A DNA stretch of 6,121 nt from Paracoccaceae bacterium (GTDB taxonomy: Bacteria > Pseudomonadota > Alphaproteobacteria > Rhodobacterales > Rhodobacteraceae). The position numbers and the translations under genes are program-made. Below the pieces are notes generated by a model. It searched no databases. It was not told where the DNA came from and saw only the letters and a list, made by a program, of their open reading frames with translations. Positions 1 through 6,121 of the stretch are shown here, piece by piece. Every line of letters begins with the position of its first letter. Positions within the stretch are counted from its first letter, which is position 1. Where the stretch lies: contig JAAEZW010000125.1 in the NCBI GenBank assembly GCA_018222665.1, positions 1-6,121 of the forward strand, read 5' to 3'.

Positions 1-832
1 TCGCCATACCGGGCCAAAACACGCGCTCTGGATATTGCTGTAGGTAATCCGTCGCATCAAATAACAATCGGCCCCATGTCGGGAAATCAGGTGGAAACCC
101 CAGCCCAAGGAAGGACAGCGCACTTTCCGTGATAATCGCGTTTGCAATGCCCAAGGTCGCAGACACCATGATCGGTGACAAAACATTCGGTAAAATATGG
201 CGCGTGATGATCCGCGAATTTTTCGTGCCAATCGACCGTGCAGAAAGGACAAATTCACGTTCCTTCAATGCCAAAACATCGCCGCGCACAATCCGCGCCG
301 TTGGCATCCAACTGGTGATCCCGATCGCCGTAACGATCAGAATGAAAATACCCGTTTCAGGCCCAAACGCCCCGTTTAAGGGTTCGCGGAACAATAGCAT
401 CATCACCAAAAGCAATGGCAAAATTGGCAGCGCCAAAAACAGATCCGTTAGACGCATCAAGGGACCGTCCAAAAAGCGGAAAAAACCTGCCAAGACGCCG
501 ACAAATGTTCCCAAAACTAATGACAGACCCATTGCCGCCAATCCGACCGAAATTGAGGTCTGTCCCCCTGCCATCATGCGGGCAAAGGCATCGCGCCCCA
601 ACTGATCGGTGCCAAAGGGATGTGCCCAACTAGGTCCCTGATTCCGGGCGCGAATATCAATATGCGTCGCCTCAATCGTCCAAAAAAATGGCCCAAGGAA
701 AACAACTGCAACAATCGTAATAAACACAAAGGCCCCTGCCATCGCGCCCTTGTGCGATTTGAATTGATCCCAAACATCGCTCCACTGGCTGCGCGGTGGT
801 TTGATAAGCTTTGCATCAGATAGATCAGTCAT
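1..832 (-). CDS. DppC-like ABC transporter permease, 3' end cut by window edge
   Basis: This is the second inner-membrane permease subunit of a peptide-class ABC importer, pairing with the DppB-like subunit to form the channel. Translating the minus strand from the ATG at 832 gives 277 uninterrupted codons up to the window edge. A cytoplasmic N-terminus (about 1-30, with QFKSHKGAMAGA) precedes a first membrane segment (about 31-51). A periplasmic stretch contains HPFGTDQLGRD (71-81), a hallmark of DppC/OppC proteins. Further hydrophobic segments lie near 94-117, 131-148 and 160-175. The ATPase-contacting EAA loop is at about 192-223 (REFVLSARSIGT, then RHILPNVLSP), followed by ESALSFLGLG (236-245), also typical. 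Family members are about 290-310 residues, so only the last few dozen are probably missing. The start overlaps the end of the upstream permease gene by 8 bp (ATGACTGA) and has an internal Shine-Dalgarno AAGGA at 839-843, six bases before the ATG, so the two are probably translationally coupled. Substrate is unknown. Confidence 0.93.
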   Translation of the reverse strand, partial: MTDLSDAKLIKPPRSQWSDVWDQFKSHKGAMAGAFVFITIVAVVFLGPFFWTIEATHIDIRARNQGPSWAHPFGTDQLGRDAFARMMAGGQTSISVGLAAMGLSLVLGTFVGVLAGFFRFLDGPLMRLTDLFLALPILPLLLVMMLLFREPLNGAFGPETGIFILIVTAIGITSWMPTARIVRGDVLALKEREFVLSARSIGTKNSRIITRHILPNVLSPIMVSATLGIANAIITESALSFLGLGFPPDFPTWGRLLFDATDYLQQYPERVFWPGMA

Positions 833-1832
833 AGCGGATCCTTGGGTCAAGAATGCCGTAAAGGATGTCGGCAATCAGGTTAAAAAAGACAATCAGGAAA
901 GCAAAGATAAACGTCAGCGTTTGCACCATCGGCAAATCATTTGCCTGAATAGCACCAATCAAAAGTTGACCAATGCCATTCACCTTGAACACCTGCTCGG
1001 TAATAATGGCACCGCCAAAAATGGATGGAATGCCCAATGCAATCACGGTTACAACAGGGATCATCGAATTGCGCAGGACATGCACCATAACAACCACTCG
1101 TTCTCCCAACCCCTTGGCACGGGCAGTGCGCACATAATCTTGATTCAAATTGTCCAACATGGAGGCACGCATGAAACGGCTGATCTGAGCTGTAATTTGA
1201 AGGGCCAAAACCATCACTGGCATGATCATTTGATTAAGCTGCACCTTGAAGCTCGCCCAATCGTTGACCACATGCGTGGTGTCATAAATCGATGGGAACC
1301 ACCCAAGGTTCACCGAAAAAATTACAATGACCAATACTCCAGAAAAAAACGGCGGTACGGAATAGCCCACCATCGAAATAAATGTCCCCGCCTGATCAAA
1401 TACAGAATACTGGCGATAGGCCGAATAGATACCGATTGGGATCGCAATAAGAATGCCCACGATGTAGGCGACGCCGACCACCCAAAGGGTCTGTGGAATA
1501 CGTTGAATTACGATTTCCATCACGGGGCTGCGGGTTTGCCAAGAGACTACACGCAGTTTGCCCTCAGAAAATGTTGTTCCGAAAATATGGTCCATCAAGA
1601 CCTGTGGTTCGATCCAGAAAAATTGCACAATCCATTTCCAAAAACGGACATGAACGGGTTCGCCCAATCCAAGCGCGAGGCGCATTTTTTCCTTCACTTC
1701 TTGTGGAACGGTGAGCGGAACCTGCGCCATCGGATCGCCCGGTGCCAATTCTAGCAAAAGAAAAATCACCAAACTGATAAACAAAAGCGTCGGAACGGCC
1801 AACATGCTCCGACGGACAGTGAATTGCAGCAT
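825..1832 (-). CDS. DppB-like ABC transporter permease
   Basis: This is the first inner-membrane permease subunit of a peptide-class ABC importer. Its 335 residues match the usual DppB/OppB length. The N-terminal membrane segment (about 9-29) ends in LELAPGDP, the diagnostic DppB/OppB motif at 27-34. A periplasmic region of about 80 residues follows, with SWQTRSPV at 97-104. Further hydrophobic segments lie near 115-137, 148-175, 203-215, 257-279 and 305-327. The EAA loop that docks on the ATPase is at about 231-262 (DYVRTARAKGLGE, then HVLRNSMIP). The protein ends in LDPRIRYD, a common C-terminus in this family. The start at 1832 is supported by a Shine-Dalgarno five bases upstream. The gene lies 80 bp downstream of the binding-protein gene, with a terminator-like hairpin between, and overlaps the next permease gene by 8 bp. 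It is therefore probably expressed mainly by read-through from the binding-protein promoter. Transported substrate cannot be told from sequence. Confidence 0.96.
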   Translation of the reverse strand: MLQFTVRRSMLAVPTLLFISLVIFLLLELAPGDPMAQVPLTVPQEVKEKMRLALGLGEPVHVRFWKWIVQFFWIEPQVLMDHIFGTTFSEGKLRVVSWQTRSPVMEIVIQRIPQTLWVVGVAYIVGILIAIPIGIYSAYRQYSVFDQAGTFISMVGYSVPPFFSGVLVIVIFSVNLGWFPSIYDTTHVVNDWASFKVQLNQMIMPVMVLALQITAQISRFMRASMLDNLNQDYVRTARAKGLGERVVVMVHVLRNSMIPVVTVIALGIPSIFGGAIITEQVFKVNGIGQLLIGAIQANDLPMVQTLTFIFAFLIVFFNLIADILYGILDPRIRYD

Positions 1833-1837
1833 TTAAT

Positions 1838-1843
1838 TCCTCA
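1838..1843 (-). promoter_or_regulatory. Ribosome binding site of the DppB-like gene
   Basis: On the minus strand TGAGGA lies five bases before the ATG at 1832. It sits just downstream of the intercistronic hairpin, outside the stem, so read-through transcripts would present a free ribosome site. Confidence 0.75.
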
Positions 1844-1861
1844 GTTTGCAGATTTCTTTTT

Positions 1862-1892
1862 AAAAAGATCCGCGCACTTTCATGCGCGGATC
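1862..1892 (-). terminator. Intrinsic terminator or attenuator between binding protein and permeases
   Basis: The minus strand carries a perfect 10-bp stem, GATCCGCGCA (1892-1883) pairing with TGCGCGGATC (1876-1867), around a 6-base loop (1882-1877). A run of five T (1866-1862) follows immediately. The stem is 7/10 G+C. It begins about 20 bases after the TAA stop of the binding-protein gene and ends about 29 bases before the start of the next gene. No other promoter is evident in the gap, so the likely role is partial termination (or 3'-end protection of the binding-protein mRNA), giving more binding protein than permease. On the plus strand the stem is not followed by a clean T run, and no plus-strand gene ends here. 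Confidence 0.85.
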
Positions 1893-1912
1893 CAATATTT
1901 TAGGAATTAGGT

Positions 1913-3616
1913 TTATTTGATGCGATACCAATCTGCGACATTCCAAAGTTCACTGTCCCAAACATTGAGAACGACACCGCCCAACGAATTTGCGTGCGCA
2001 GATAACCGCCCACGGTGTACTAATGGGATCATTGCACCCCCAGTGACTGCCATATCGTTTAGCTTGCGACCAATTTCAGCGCGCGCTTCGATACCTGCAG
2101 TTGTAGCAAGTTTCGCATATAATTCGTCGTACGCGGGATCACACCAACGCGAAATGTTTTCACCCTGCCACTGTGTGTCAGGTCGCGGTGCTTTATCACA
2201 GACCATGTTACCTAGATAGGCTTGTGGGTCAGTCCCATTGAATGTGTTCGCATACATTTCAACGTCTGCGTAAAACTTTTGGTAAGTATCTGGTGATCCT
2301 GGGTCACCACCGAAGAAGACGGATGCAGATAGGTTTCTTAATTCTGCGTCGATACCTATTTCACTCCACCACTGTTTGATCAGCGCCTGGAAGTCCTGAC
2401 GCACCGCGTTCGTAGAAGTTTGATAAAGAAGCTTTAACGGCATACCATCCGGCGTTTCACGCACACCATCACCATTAGTATCTTTATAACCTGCTGCATC
2501 CAACATTGCGTTCGCACCAGCGATGTCTTGTGTGTCGCAACTTAGTGCTTCAGAATTAAAAGCTGCAGGCGCAGGAATCCAGTTACAAGTTACCTTACCT
2601 GCTTTGCCATATCCGATTTCAACCAGCAATGGGCGATCAATCGCCAATGACATCGCCTTATACACGGCTGGGTCCTTTAAGAACGGATGAGGTGCCGCCG
2701 CCGTTGACCGTGTATTCGCATCTAAATCTGGCGATGGGTTTGTTTGGTTTAGCATGATGCGTTCAACCAATGGGCCAAAGCCCGCAACAGGTGTCCCTTT
2801 GCCACCCTGTTCCATACGCGCAATCACGTCAGGTGCAAGCTGCAAGTTCCATGCGTAATCGAATTCGCCTGTTTCCATAACCGCACGGCCAGCTGCAGTT
2901 GCGTCACCGCCACCTTTGAATGTTAAGGATGCGAAGGCTGGCTTTGCAGGATCACGGTAATTGTCGTTTGCAACCATCTGGATCACGTCATTTGGACGGA
3001 AATCAGTTACTACAAACGGACCAGTCCCGATTGGACCAAAGTTTTCGGCGGTACATTCAGGTGCCTTGGCACCCATACAATTCTCAAACTGCGCCTTTTG
3101 GATAATTGGACTTTCGCCGCCAACAAAGGGGCCGTACGGGAAAGGCATTGGGTTTTCAAACGTCACCTTTACGGTCATATCATCCAGTGCTTCCACGCTA
3201 GAAACACCATCAAACTTCGTCAGCTGCGCACAACCACCTTCAGGATGCATGCAATAATCAGCAGTAAATTTCACATCAGCCGCCGTGAATGCGGTCCCAT
3301 CAGACCACTTAATACCAGGCGCAATTTTCCACGTAATCGATGTCAAATCTGCTGAGACACCACCATTTTCTACAGTTGGAATTTCAACAGCCAAAAATGG
3401 AACCATTTCGCCATTTTGATCGTACCGCGCTAGAGGTTCAACAATAAGTGATGCAGACTCGACGTCTTTTGTACCACCCGACAGGAATGGGTTTAAAATC
3501 GATGGCGCTTGCCAGTAAATGATGCTGACGTTGCCATCGCTGCCACGTTCCGCAGCAACTGAGGAAGCGATTGCAAAAGATGCAGCCGCGCCCATAAGCA
3601 AGGTTTTCGTAAACAT
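1913..3616 (-). CDS. Periplasmic substrate-binding protein, peptide ABC transporter family 5
   Basis: This is the extracytoplasmic receptor that captures the ligand and delivers it to the two permeases. The 567-residue product starts with a Sec signal peptide: a lysine in the first five residues, a hydrophobic core at about 5-18, and likely cleavage after A22 (SSVAA then E). There is no lipobox cysteine, so it should be soluble in the periplasm. The mature part has the SBP_bac_5 layout: an N-terminal region with WQAPSILNPF (35-44), the conserved TWKIAPGIKWSDGTAFTAADV block (95-115), GTGPFVV (197-203), and AMSLAIDR (321-328) in the ligand-binding lobe. Length is within the family range, slightly long. 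It contains eight cysteines (122, 129, 180, 188, 344, 360, 473, 492), an even number that could form disulfides, and a calcium-loop-like DTNGDG at 379-384. The start at 3616 has a Shine-Dalgarno six bases upstream. It is first in the leftward unit and divergent from the ATPase gene. Ligand is unknown; peptides, opines and other small solutes are all possible in this family. Confidence 0.96.
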   Translation of the reverse strand: MFTKTLLMGAAASFAIASSVAAERGSDGNVSIIYWQAPSILNPFLSGGTKDVESASLIVEPLARYDQNGEMVPFLAVEIPTVENGGVSADLTSITWKIAPGIKWSDGTAFTAADVKFTADYCMHPEGGCAQLTKFDGVSSVEALDDMTVKVTFENPMPFPYGPFVGGESPIIQKAQFENCMGAKAPECTAENFGPIGTGPFVVTDFRPNDVIQMVANDNYRDPAKPAFASLTFKGGGDATAAGRAVMETGEFDYAWNLQLAPDVIARMEQGGKGTPVAGFGPLVERIMLNQTNPSPDLDANTRSTAAAPHPFLKDPAVYKAMSLAIDRPLLVEIGYGKAGKVTCNWIPAPAAFNSEALSCDTQDIAGANAMLDAAGYKDTNGDGVRETPDGMPLKLLYQTSTNAVRQDFQALIKQWWSEIGIDAELRNLSASVFFGGDPGSPDTYQKFYADVEMYANTFNGTDPQAYLGNMVCDKAPRPDTQWQGENISRWCDPAYDELYAKLATTAGIEARAEIGRKLNDMAVTGGAMIPLVHRGRLSAHANSLGGVVLNVWDSELWNVADWYRIK

Positions 3617-3622
3617 TAGTTT

Positions 3623-3628
3623 CTCCCT
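3623..3628 (-). promoter_or_regulatory. Ribosome binding site of the substrate-binding protein gene
   Basis: On the minus strand AGGGAG lies six bases before the ATG at 3616, a strong and well-spaced site that fixes the start and fits a highly translated gene. Confidence 0.8.
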
Positions 3629-3718
3629 AGTAGGACTTTAAGTCTCTGTCTTAGTCACAACGCTATCCTTTTGGGGCACGATTGCCGATAAAGTATGCGC
3701 GTGTAATTTCATGCAACA

Positions 3719-3808
3719 CTTACATTCAGTTAAAATCAACATAATTCTTTACGCGCCAAACGATACAAAACCGCAGTAGAGGCATCTAATTTTTGTTGTG
3801 CTTACATT
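3719..3808. repeat. Direct repeat CTTACATT, possible operator half-sites
   Basis: CTTACATT occurs at 3719-3726 and again at 3801-3808, so the starts are 82 bp apart. The second copy abuts and shares one base with the candidate -35 box TTGACA of the rightward promoter. A partial inverted copy, TGTAA at 3702-3706, faces TTACA at 3720-3724 across 13 bases. The identity is seen directly; a role as a regulator-binding site is inference, and an 8-bp repeat in an A+T-rich region could be chance. Confidence 0.35.
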
Positions 3809-3837
3809 TGACATAGGTCGAAATCATGCACTAGCCT
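3808..3837 (+). promoter_or_regulatory. Candidate sigma-70 promoter of the ATPase-hydrolase unit
   Basis: A perfect -35 hexamer TTGACA lies at 3808-3813. The best -10 match, TAGCCT (3832-3837), follows an 18-base spacer and matches the consensus at three of six positions, a weakness tolerated in many alphaproteobacterial promoters. Transcription would begin near 3844, leaving a very short leader before the Shine-Dalgarno at 3849-3854. The weak -10 suggests dependence on an activator or low basal expression. Confidence 0.5.
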
Positions 3838-3848
3838 GACTTTAATGA

Positions 3849-3854
3849 GTGGAG
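3849..3854 (+). promoter_or_regulatory. Ribosome binding site that decides the ATPase start
   Basis: GTGGAG lies only one base before the ATG at 3856 but seven bases before the in-frame ATG at 3862. The normal spacing for ribosome placement is five to nine bases, so the second ATG is the more likely start. The difference is two residues. Confidence 0.65.
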
Positions 3855-3861
3855 AATGAAC

Positions 3862-5682
3862 ATGTTGGACACCCCCATAGCATCGATCAAAAACTTGCGG
3901 GTTGAGTTTCAAACCAAGGACGGCCCCGTCGTGGGTGTGGAAGATGTTTCTTTTGATATCAACGCTGGAGAAACGGTCTGTATTGTGGGTGAATCTGGGT
4001 CAGGCAAATCCGTATCTTCGCTATCACTAATGCGTTTGGTTGAATTTGGTGGCGGTGAAATCGCGGGTGGGACGCTTTTGTTTGACCGAAAACAAGGCGC
4101 TAAAATGGACCTGGCGAAAGGGAATCAATCCATGATGCGCAGCGTGCGCGGTAATGAAATTGGTATGATTTTTCAGGAACCAATGACCGCCCTAAACCCT
4201 GTGTTCACCGTGGGTCGCCAGCTGACTGAGGGCCTGAAACTGCACAAAGGATTGTCGCAAACTCAGGCGGATGCACGCGCACTGGAATTGTTGAAACAGG
4301 TCCGCATCCCCGAAGCGGAACGGCGATTAAAACAATATCCACATGAACTCTCTGGCGGTATGCGCCAACGCGTGGTGATTGCTATGGCGCTTGCCTGTGA
4401 GCCCCGCCTGCTGATCGCAGATGAACCGACAACCGCATTGGATGTCACAATTCAGGCCGAAATTTTGGCCCTGATCGATCGTTTGAAACGCGAAACAGGG
4501 ACGGCCGTGATGTTCATCACCCATGACATGGCAGTTGTTGCACAATTGGCGGATCGCGTTGTCGTAATGTTTCGCGGCAACAAAGTTGAAGAAGGCCCCG
4601 TCCAAGAGATTTTCGCAAACCCCCAGCATGATTACACTAAGGCACTCTTGGCAGCGGTTCCAAAACTTGGTGAAATGCGTGGCAAAGCGCTGCCTGAACC
4701 CATGAAATTATTGGGCCAAGAGCAAAATGACATCACCCCCATCCAAGGGACAGACGACGTTTTGCTAAGCGTGAAAAACTTGACGACACGTTTTGACGTC
4801 AAGGGTGGTTTATTGCGCCGCACCGTTGCGCAGGTGCACGCGGTTGAGGATGTGTCGTTTGATCTATGCCGTGGTCAAACACTATCACTGGTTGGTGAAT
4901 CAGGGTGCGGAAAATCATCGGCGGGGCGCTCAATCCTGCGTTTGGTTGAACCGCGCTCTGGTGAAATTTTGCTCGATGGCACAGATATCCTTGCGCTGGA
5001 AGGCGAGGCGTTACGTAATGCCCGCCAAGACATGCAAATGATTTTCCAAGACCCCTTTGCTTCGCTTAATCCGCAGATGCAATTAATGGATCAGGTGGCC
5101 GAACCGTTGCTTAACTTTGGCACACGATCCAAATCAGAAATCACAGACCGAGTTGAAATGCTGTTTGATCGGGTCCACCTGCCCCGTTCATTCCTGCGCC
5201 GCTATCCGCATGAATTGTCAGGCGGACAACGTCAACGTGTGGCCATTGCCCGTGCGCTGGCGCTTAATCCGAAATTGATTATCGCGGATGAGGCTGTCTC
5301 GGCACTTGATGTGTCTGTGCAGGCGCAGGTGTTGAACCTTATGATGGAGTTGCAGGCCGATCTGGGCCTGTCCTTCCTGTTTATCAGCCACGACATGGCC
5401 GTGGTTGAACGTGTGAGCCACCGTGTCGGCGTGATGTATTTAGGCCGTATCGTTGAAATCGGATCACGCCAGCAAGTATTCGAAAACCCTCAACATCCCT
5501 ACACACAGGCATTGATGAAAGCGGTTCCAATTGCCGATCCATCAAATCGTAAATCTGAGCGTGACTTGAATTTCAAACCAATCCCGTCACCTATACATAA
5601 GACTGGATTCGTTCCCGAACCTTCTTTTTATGACGAAGTTGATCTGGGGCATTTGGTTTTAAAAACGGATAGCGGATATTAA
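3862..5682 (+). CDS. Fused two-domain peptide ABC transporter ATPase (DppD-DppF/GsiA-like)
   Basis: This cytoplasmic energising subunit couples ATP hydrolysis to import. Both nucleotide-binding domains are in one polypeptide, where canonical Dpp/Opp systems use two proteins. It has 606 residues from the ATG at 3862 (608 from 3856); the second is preferred because of Shine-Dalgarno spacing. Domain 1 (about 5-250): Walker A GESGSGKS (43-50), Q-loop Q105, signature LSGGMRQ (163-169), Walker B LLIADEP with D187-E188, switch H221. It ends with the oligopeptide-transporter C-terminal motif [13 protein letters not shown] from about 255. Domain 2 (about 300-540): Walker A GESGCGKS (345-352), Q396, signature LSGGQRQ (452-458), Walker B LIIADEA with D476-E477, D-loop SALD, switch H510. 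It is followed by [13 protein letters not shown] from about 544. All catalytic residues are present in both domains, so both sites should be competent. It should dock on the EAA loops of the two divergently encoded permeases. The stop is 1 bp from the next gene, so they are probably co-transcribed. Confidence 0.96.
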   Translation: MLDTPIASIKNLRVEFQTKDGPVVGVEDVSFDINAGETVCIVGESGSGKSVSSLSLMRLVEFGGGEIAGGTLLFDRKQGAKMDLAKGNQSMMRSVRGNEIGMIFQEPMTALNPVFTVGRQLTEGLKLHKGLSQTQADARALELLKQVRIPEAERRLKQYPHELSGGMRQRVVIAMALACEPRLLIADEPTTALDVTIQAEILALIDRLKRETGTAVMFITHDMAVVAQLADRVVVMFRGNKVEEGPVQEIFANPQHDYTKALLAAVPKLGEMRGKALPEPMKLLGQEQNDITPIQGTDDVLLSVKNLTTRFDVKGGLLRRTVAQVHAVEDVSFDLCRGQTLSLVGESGCGKSSAGRSILRLVEPRSGEILLDGTDILALEGEALRNARQDMQMIFQDPFASLNPQMQLMDQVAEPLLNFGTRSKSEITDRVEMLFDRVHLPRSFLRRYPHELSGGQRQRVAIARALALNPKLIIADEAVSALDVSVQAQVLNLMMELQADLGLSFLFISHDMAVVERVSHRVGVMYLGRIVEIGSRQQVFENPQHPYTQALMKAVPIADPSNRKSERDLNFKPIPSPIHKTGFVPEPSFYDEVDLGHLVLKTDSGY

Positions 5683-5683
5683 T

Positions 5684-6121
5684 ATGGCCACAAAACTTAC
5701 GCCAATTGAAATTTTGGAAAAATTGGTCGCGTTTCCAACAGTCAGTCGCGACACCAACTTGCCCCTTGTCGATTGGGTCGAGGAGTATTTGGGCAGTCAT
5801 GGCATAGACTGCCATCGCTATTATCACGAAAGCGGGGAAAAGGCCGCGATCATGGCGCATGTTGGCCCCGAAATCGAAGGTGGAATTGTTTTATCGGGTC
5901 ACACCGACGTTGTCCCGACAGAAGGCCAACCCTGGACCACCGACCCCTACACTTTGGTTGAAAAGGACGGGCTGCTTTATGGACGGGGCAGTTGTGACAT
6001 GAAGGGGTTTGATGCCCTTTCAATCTGGGCCATGGTCGAGGGCAAAACGCGCCCACTAAGCCGCCCATTGCAATTGGCCCTGAGCTTCGATGAAGAGGTT
6101 GGATGCACAGGTGCACCGCCC
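5684..6121 (+). CDS. argE: ArgE-like M20 metallohydrolase (acetylornithine deacetylase family), 3' end cut
   Basis: This is a cytoplasmic di-zinc enzyme of the ArgE/DapE/CPG2 peptidase family M20, which hydrolyses amide bonds such as the acetyl group of N-acetylornithine. The ATG at 5684 opens 146 codons that remain open at the window edge; family members are about 380-400 residues, so roughly the first third is seen. Visible motifs: SGHTDVVP (71-78), with zinc ligand H73 and catalytic D75; GQPWTTDPY (81-89); YGRGSCDMKGF (99-109), with bridging ligand D105; and LALSFDEEVGCTGAP (131-145), with catalytic base E137 and zinc ligand E138. The DMKGF and DEEVGC forms are those of ArgE rather than DapE or carboxypeptidase G2. 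The later active-site residues and dimerisation domain are outside the window. It starts 1 bp after the ATPase stop with no strong Shine-Dalgarno, which suggests coupled translation. Its place in a transporter operon makes a role in processing an imported N-acyl amino acid or peptide at least as likely as arginine biosynthesis, so the symbol denotes family only. Confidence 0.87.
   Translation, partial: MATKLTPIEILEKLVAFPTVSRDTNLPLVDWVEEYLGSHGIDCHRYYHESGEKAAIMAHVGPEIEGGIVLSGHTDVVPTEGQPWTTDPYTLVEKDGLLYGRGSCDMKGFDALSIWAMVEGKTRPLSRPLQLALSFDEEVGCTGAPP

Larger units (their letters stand above)
3617..3861. promoter_or_regulatory. Divergent intergenic regulatory region
   Basis: About 240 bp separate the starts of two divergent genes, and I see no gene inside. 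The stretch is more A+T rich than its flanks, particularly 3700-3810. It must contain the promoter of the leftward unit, but I cannot choose one: on the minus strand TTGCAT (3716-3711) followed after 17 bases by CTTTAT (3693-3688), and TTGTAT (3768-3763) followed after 16 bases by AATTAT (3746-3741), are both imperfect candidates. A better rightward promoter and an 8-bp direct repeat are listed separately. One shared regulator acting on both units is a reasonable inference from the arrangement, but no regulator gene is in the window. Confidence 0.7.

Noticed and set aside
129..605. Plus-strand open frame of 158 codons opposite the DppC-like gene
   Set aside because: The minus strand here encodes an unbroken DppC-like protein with FGTDQLGRD and an EAA loop. 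The plus-strand product is low-complexity and basic, with no known features.
801..1754. Plus-strand open frame of 317 codons opposite the DppB-like gene
   Set aside because: It is antisense to a permease gene with clear family motifs, is unusually rich in His, Asn, Lys and Arg, and has no recognisable domain. It is a shadow of codon bias in the real gene.
1867..1892. The intercistronic stem acting as a plus-strand or bidirectional terminator
   Set aside because: On the plus strand the stem is followed by CAATATTTTAGG rather than a direct T run, and no plus-strand gene ends nearby.
3634..3644. Small inverted repeat GACTT-T-AAGTC in the leader of the binding-protein gene
   Set aside because: Five base pairs around a one-base centre cannot form a stable hairpin, and there is no further symmetry or second copy to support an operator or riboswitch.
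3845..3859. Tiny upstream reading frame ATG AGT GGA GAA TGA overlapping the ATPase start
   Set aside because: It is four codons long, lacks its own Shine-Dalgarno, and includes the ribosome site of the real gene; such a frame is expected by chance.
1..6121. Mobile element, CRISPR array, tRNA or rRNA gene
   Set aside because: Reading both strands I found no transposase or integrase fragment, no regularly spaced repeats, no terminal inverted repeats and no tRNA-like T-loop GTTCRA context. Nearly all sequence is accounted for by five transport-related genes and one divergent regulatory region.

Overview
This window is most of one dipeptide/oligopeptide-type ABC importer locus (Dpp/Opp/Gsi family), split into two divergent transcription units, with a peptidase-family M20 deacetylase at its right edge. 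By eye the DNA is roughly half G+C. Protein family, gene order and Shine-Dalgarno style fit an alphaproteobacterium, plausibly a marine Rhodobacteraceae-like bacterium. That assignment is inference from general resemblance, because the window holds no rRNA or other marker gene.

Left half, minus strand, read right to left: a 567-residue periplasmic substrate-binding protein (3616 to 1913); a strong intrinsic terminator-like hairpin (1892 to 1862); a 335-residue DppB-like permease (1832 to 825); and a DppC-like permease that overlaps it by 8 bp (832 to 1) and runs off the window after 277 codons. The hairpin between the binding protein and the permeases probably sets the usual excess of binding protein over membrane subunits.

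Centre, 3617-3861: a divergent regulatory region of about 240 bp. It has a good -35 box for the rightward unit, an 8-bp direct repeat that touches that -35 box, and no convincing gene.

Right half, plus strand: a single polypeptide carrying two complete ATPase domains (DppD-like and DppF-like fused, as in GsiA), then, after a 1-bp gap, an ArgE-like M20 metallohydrolase cut off by the right edge after 146 codons.

Together the genes supply every part of a peptide-class importer: binding protein, two permeases and a two-domain ATPase. They also supply a cytoplasmic hydrolase that could deacylate or cleave what is imported. The substrate cannot be read from sequence. I see no mobile element, CRISPR array, RNA gene or clearly new kind of system; the points most worth checking are the transporter-coupled ArgE-like enzyme, the internal terminator, the shared regulatory region and the cysteine-rich binding protein.
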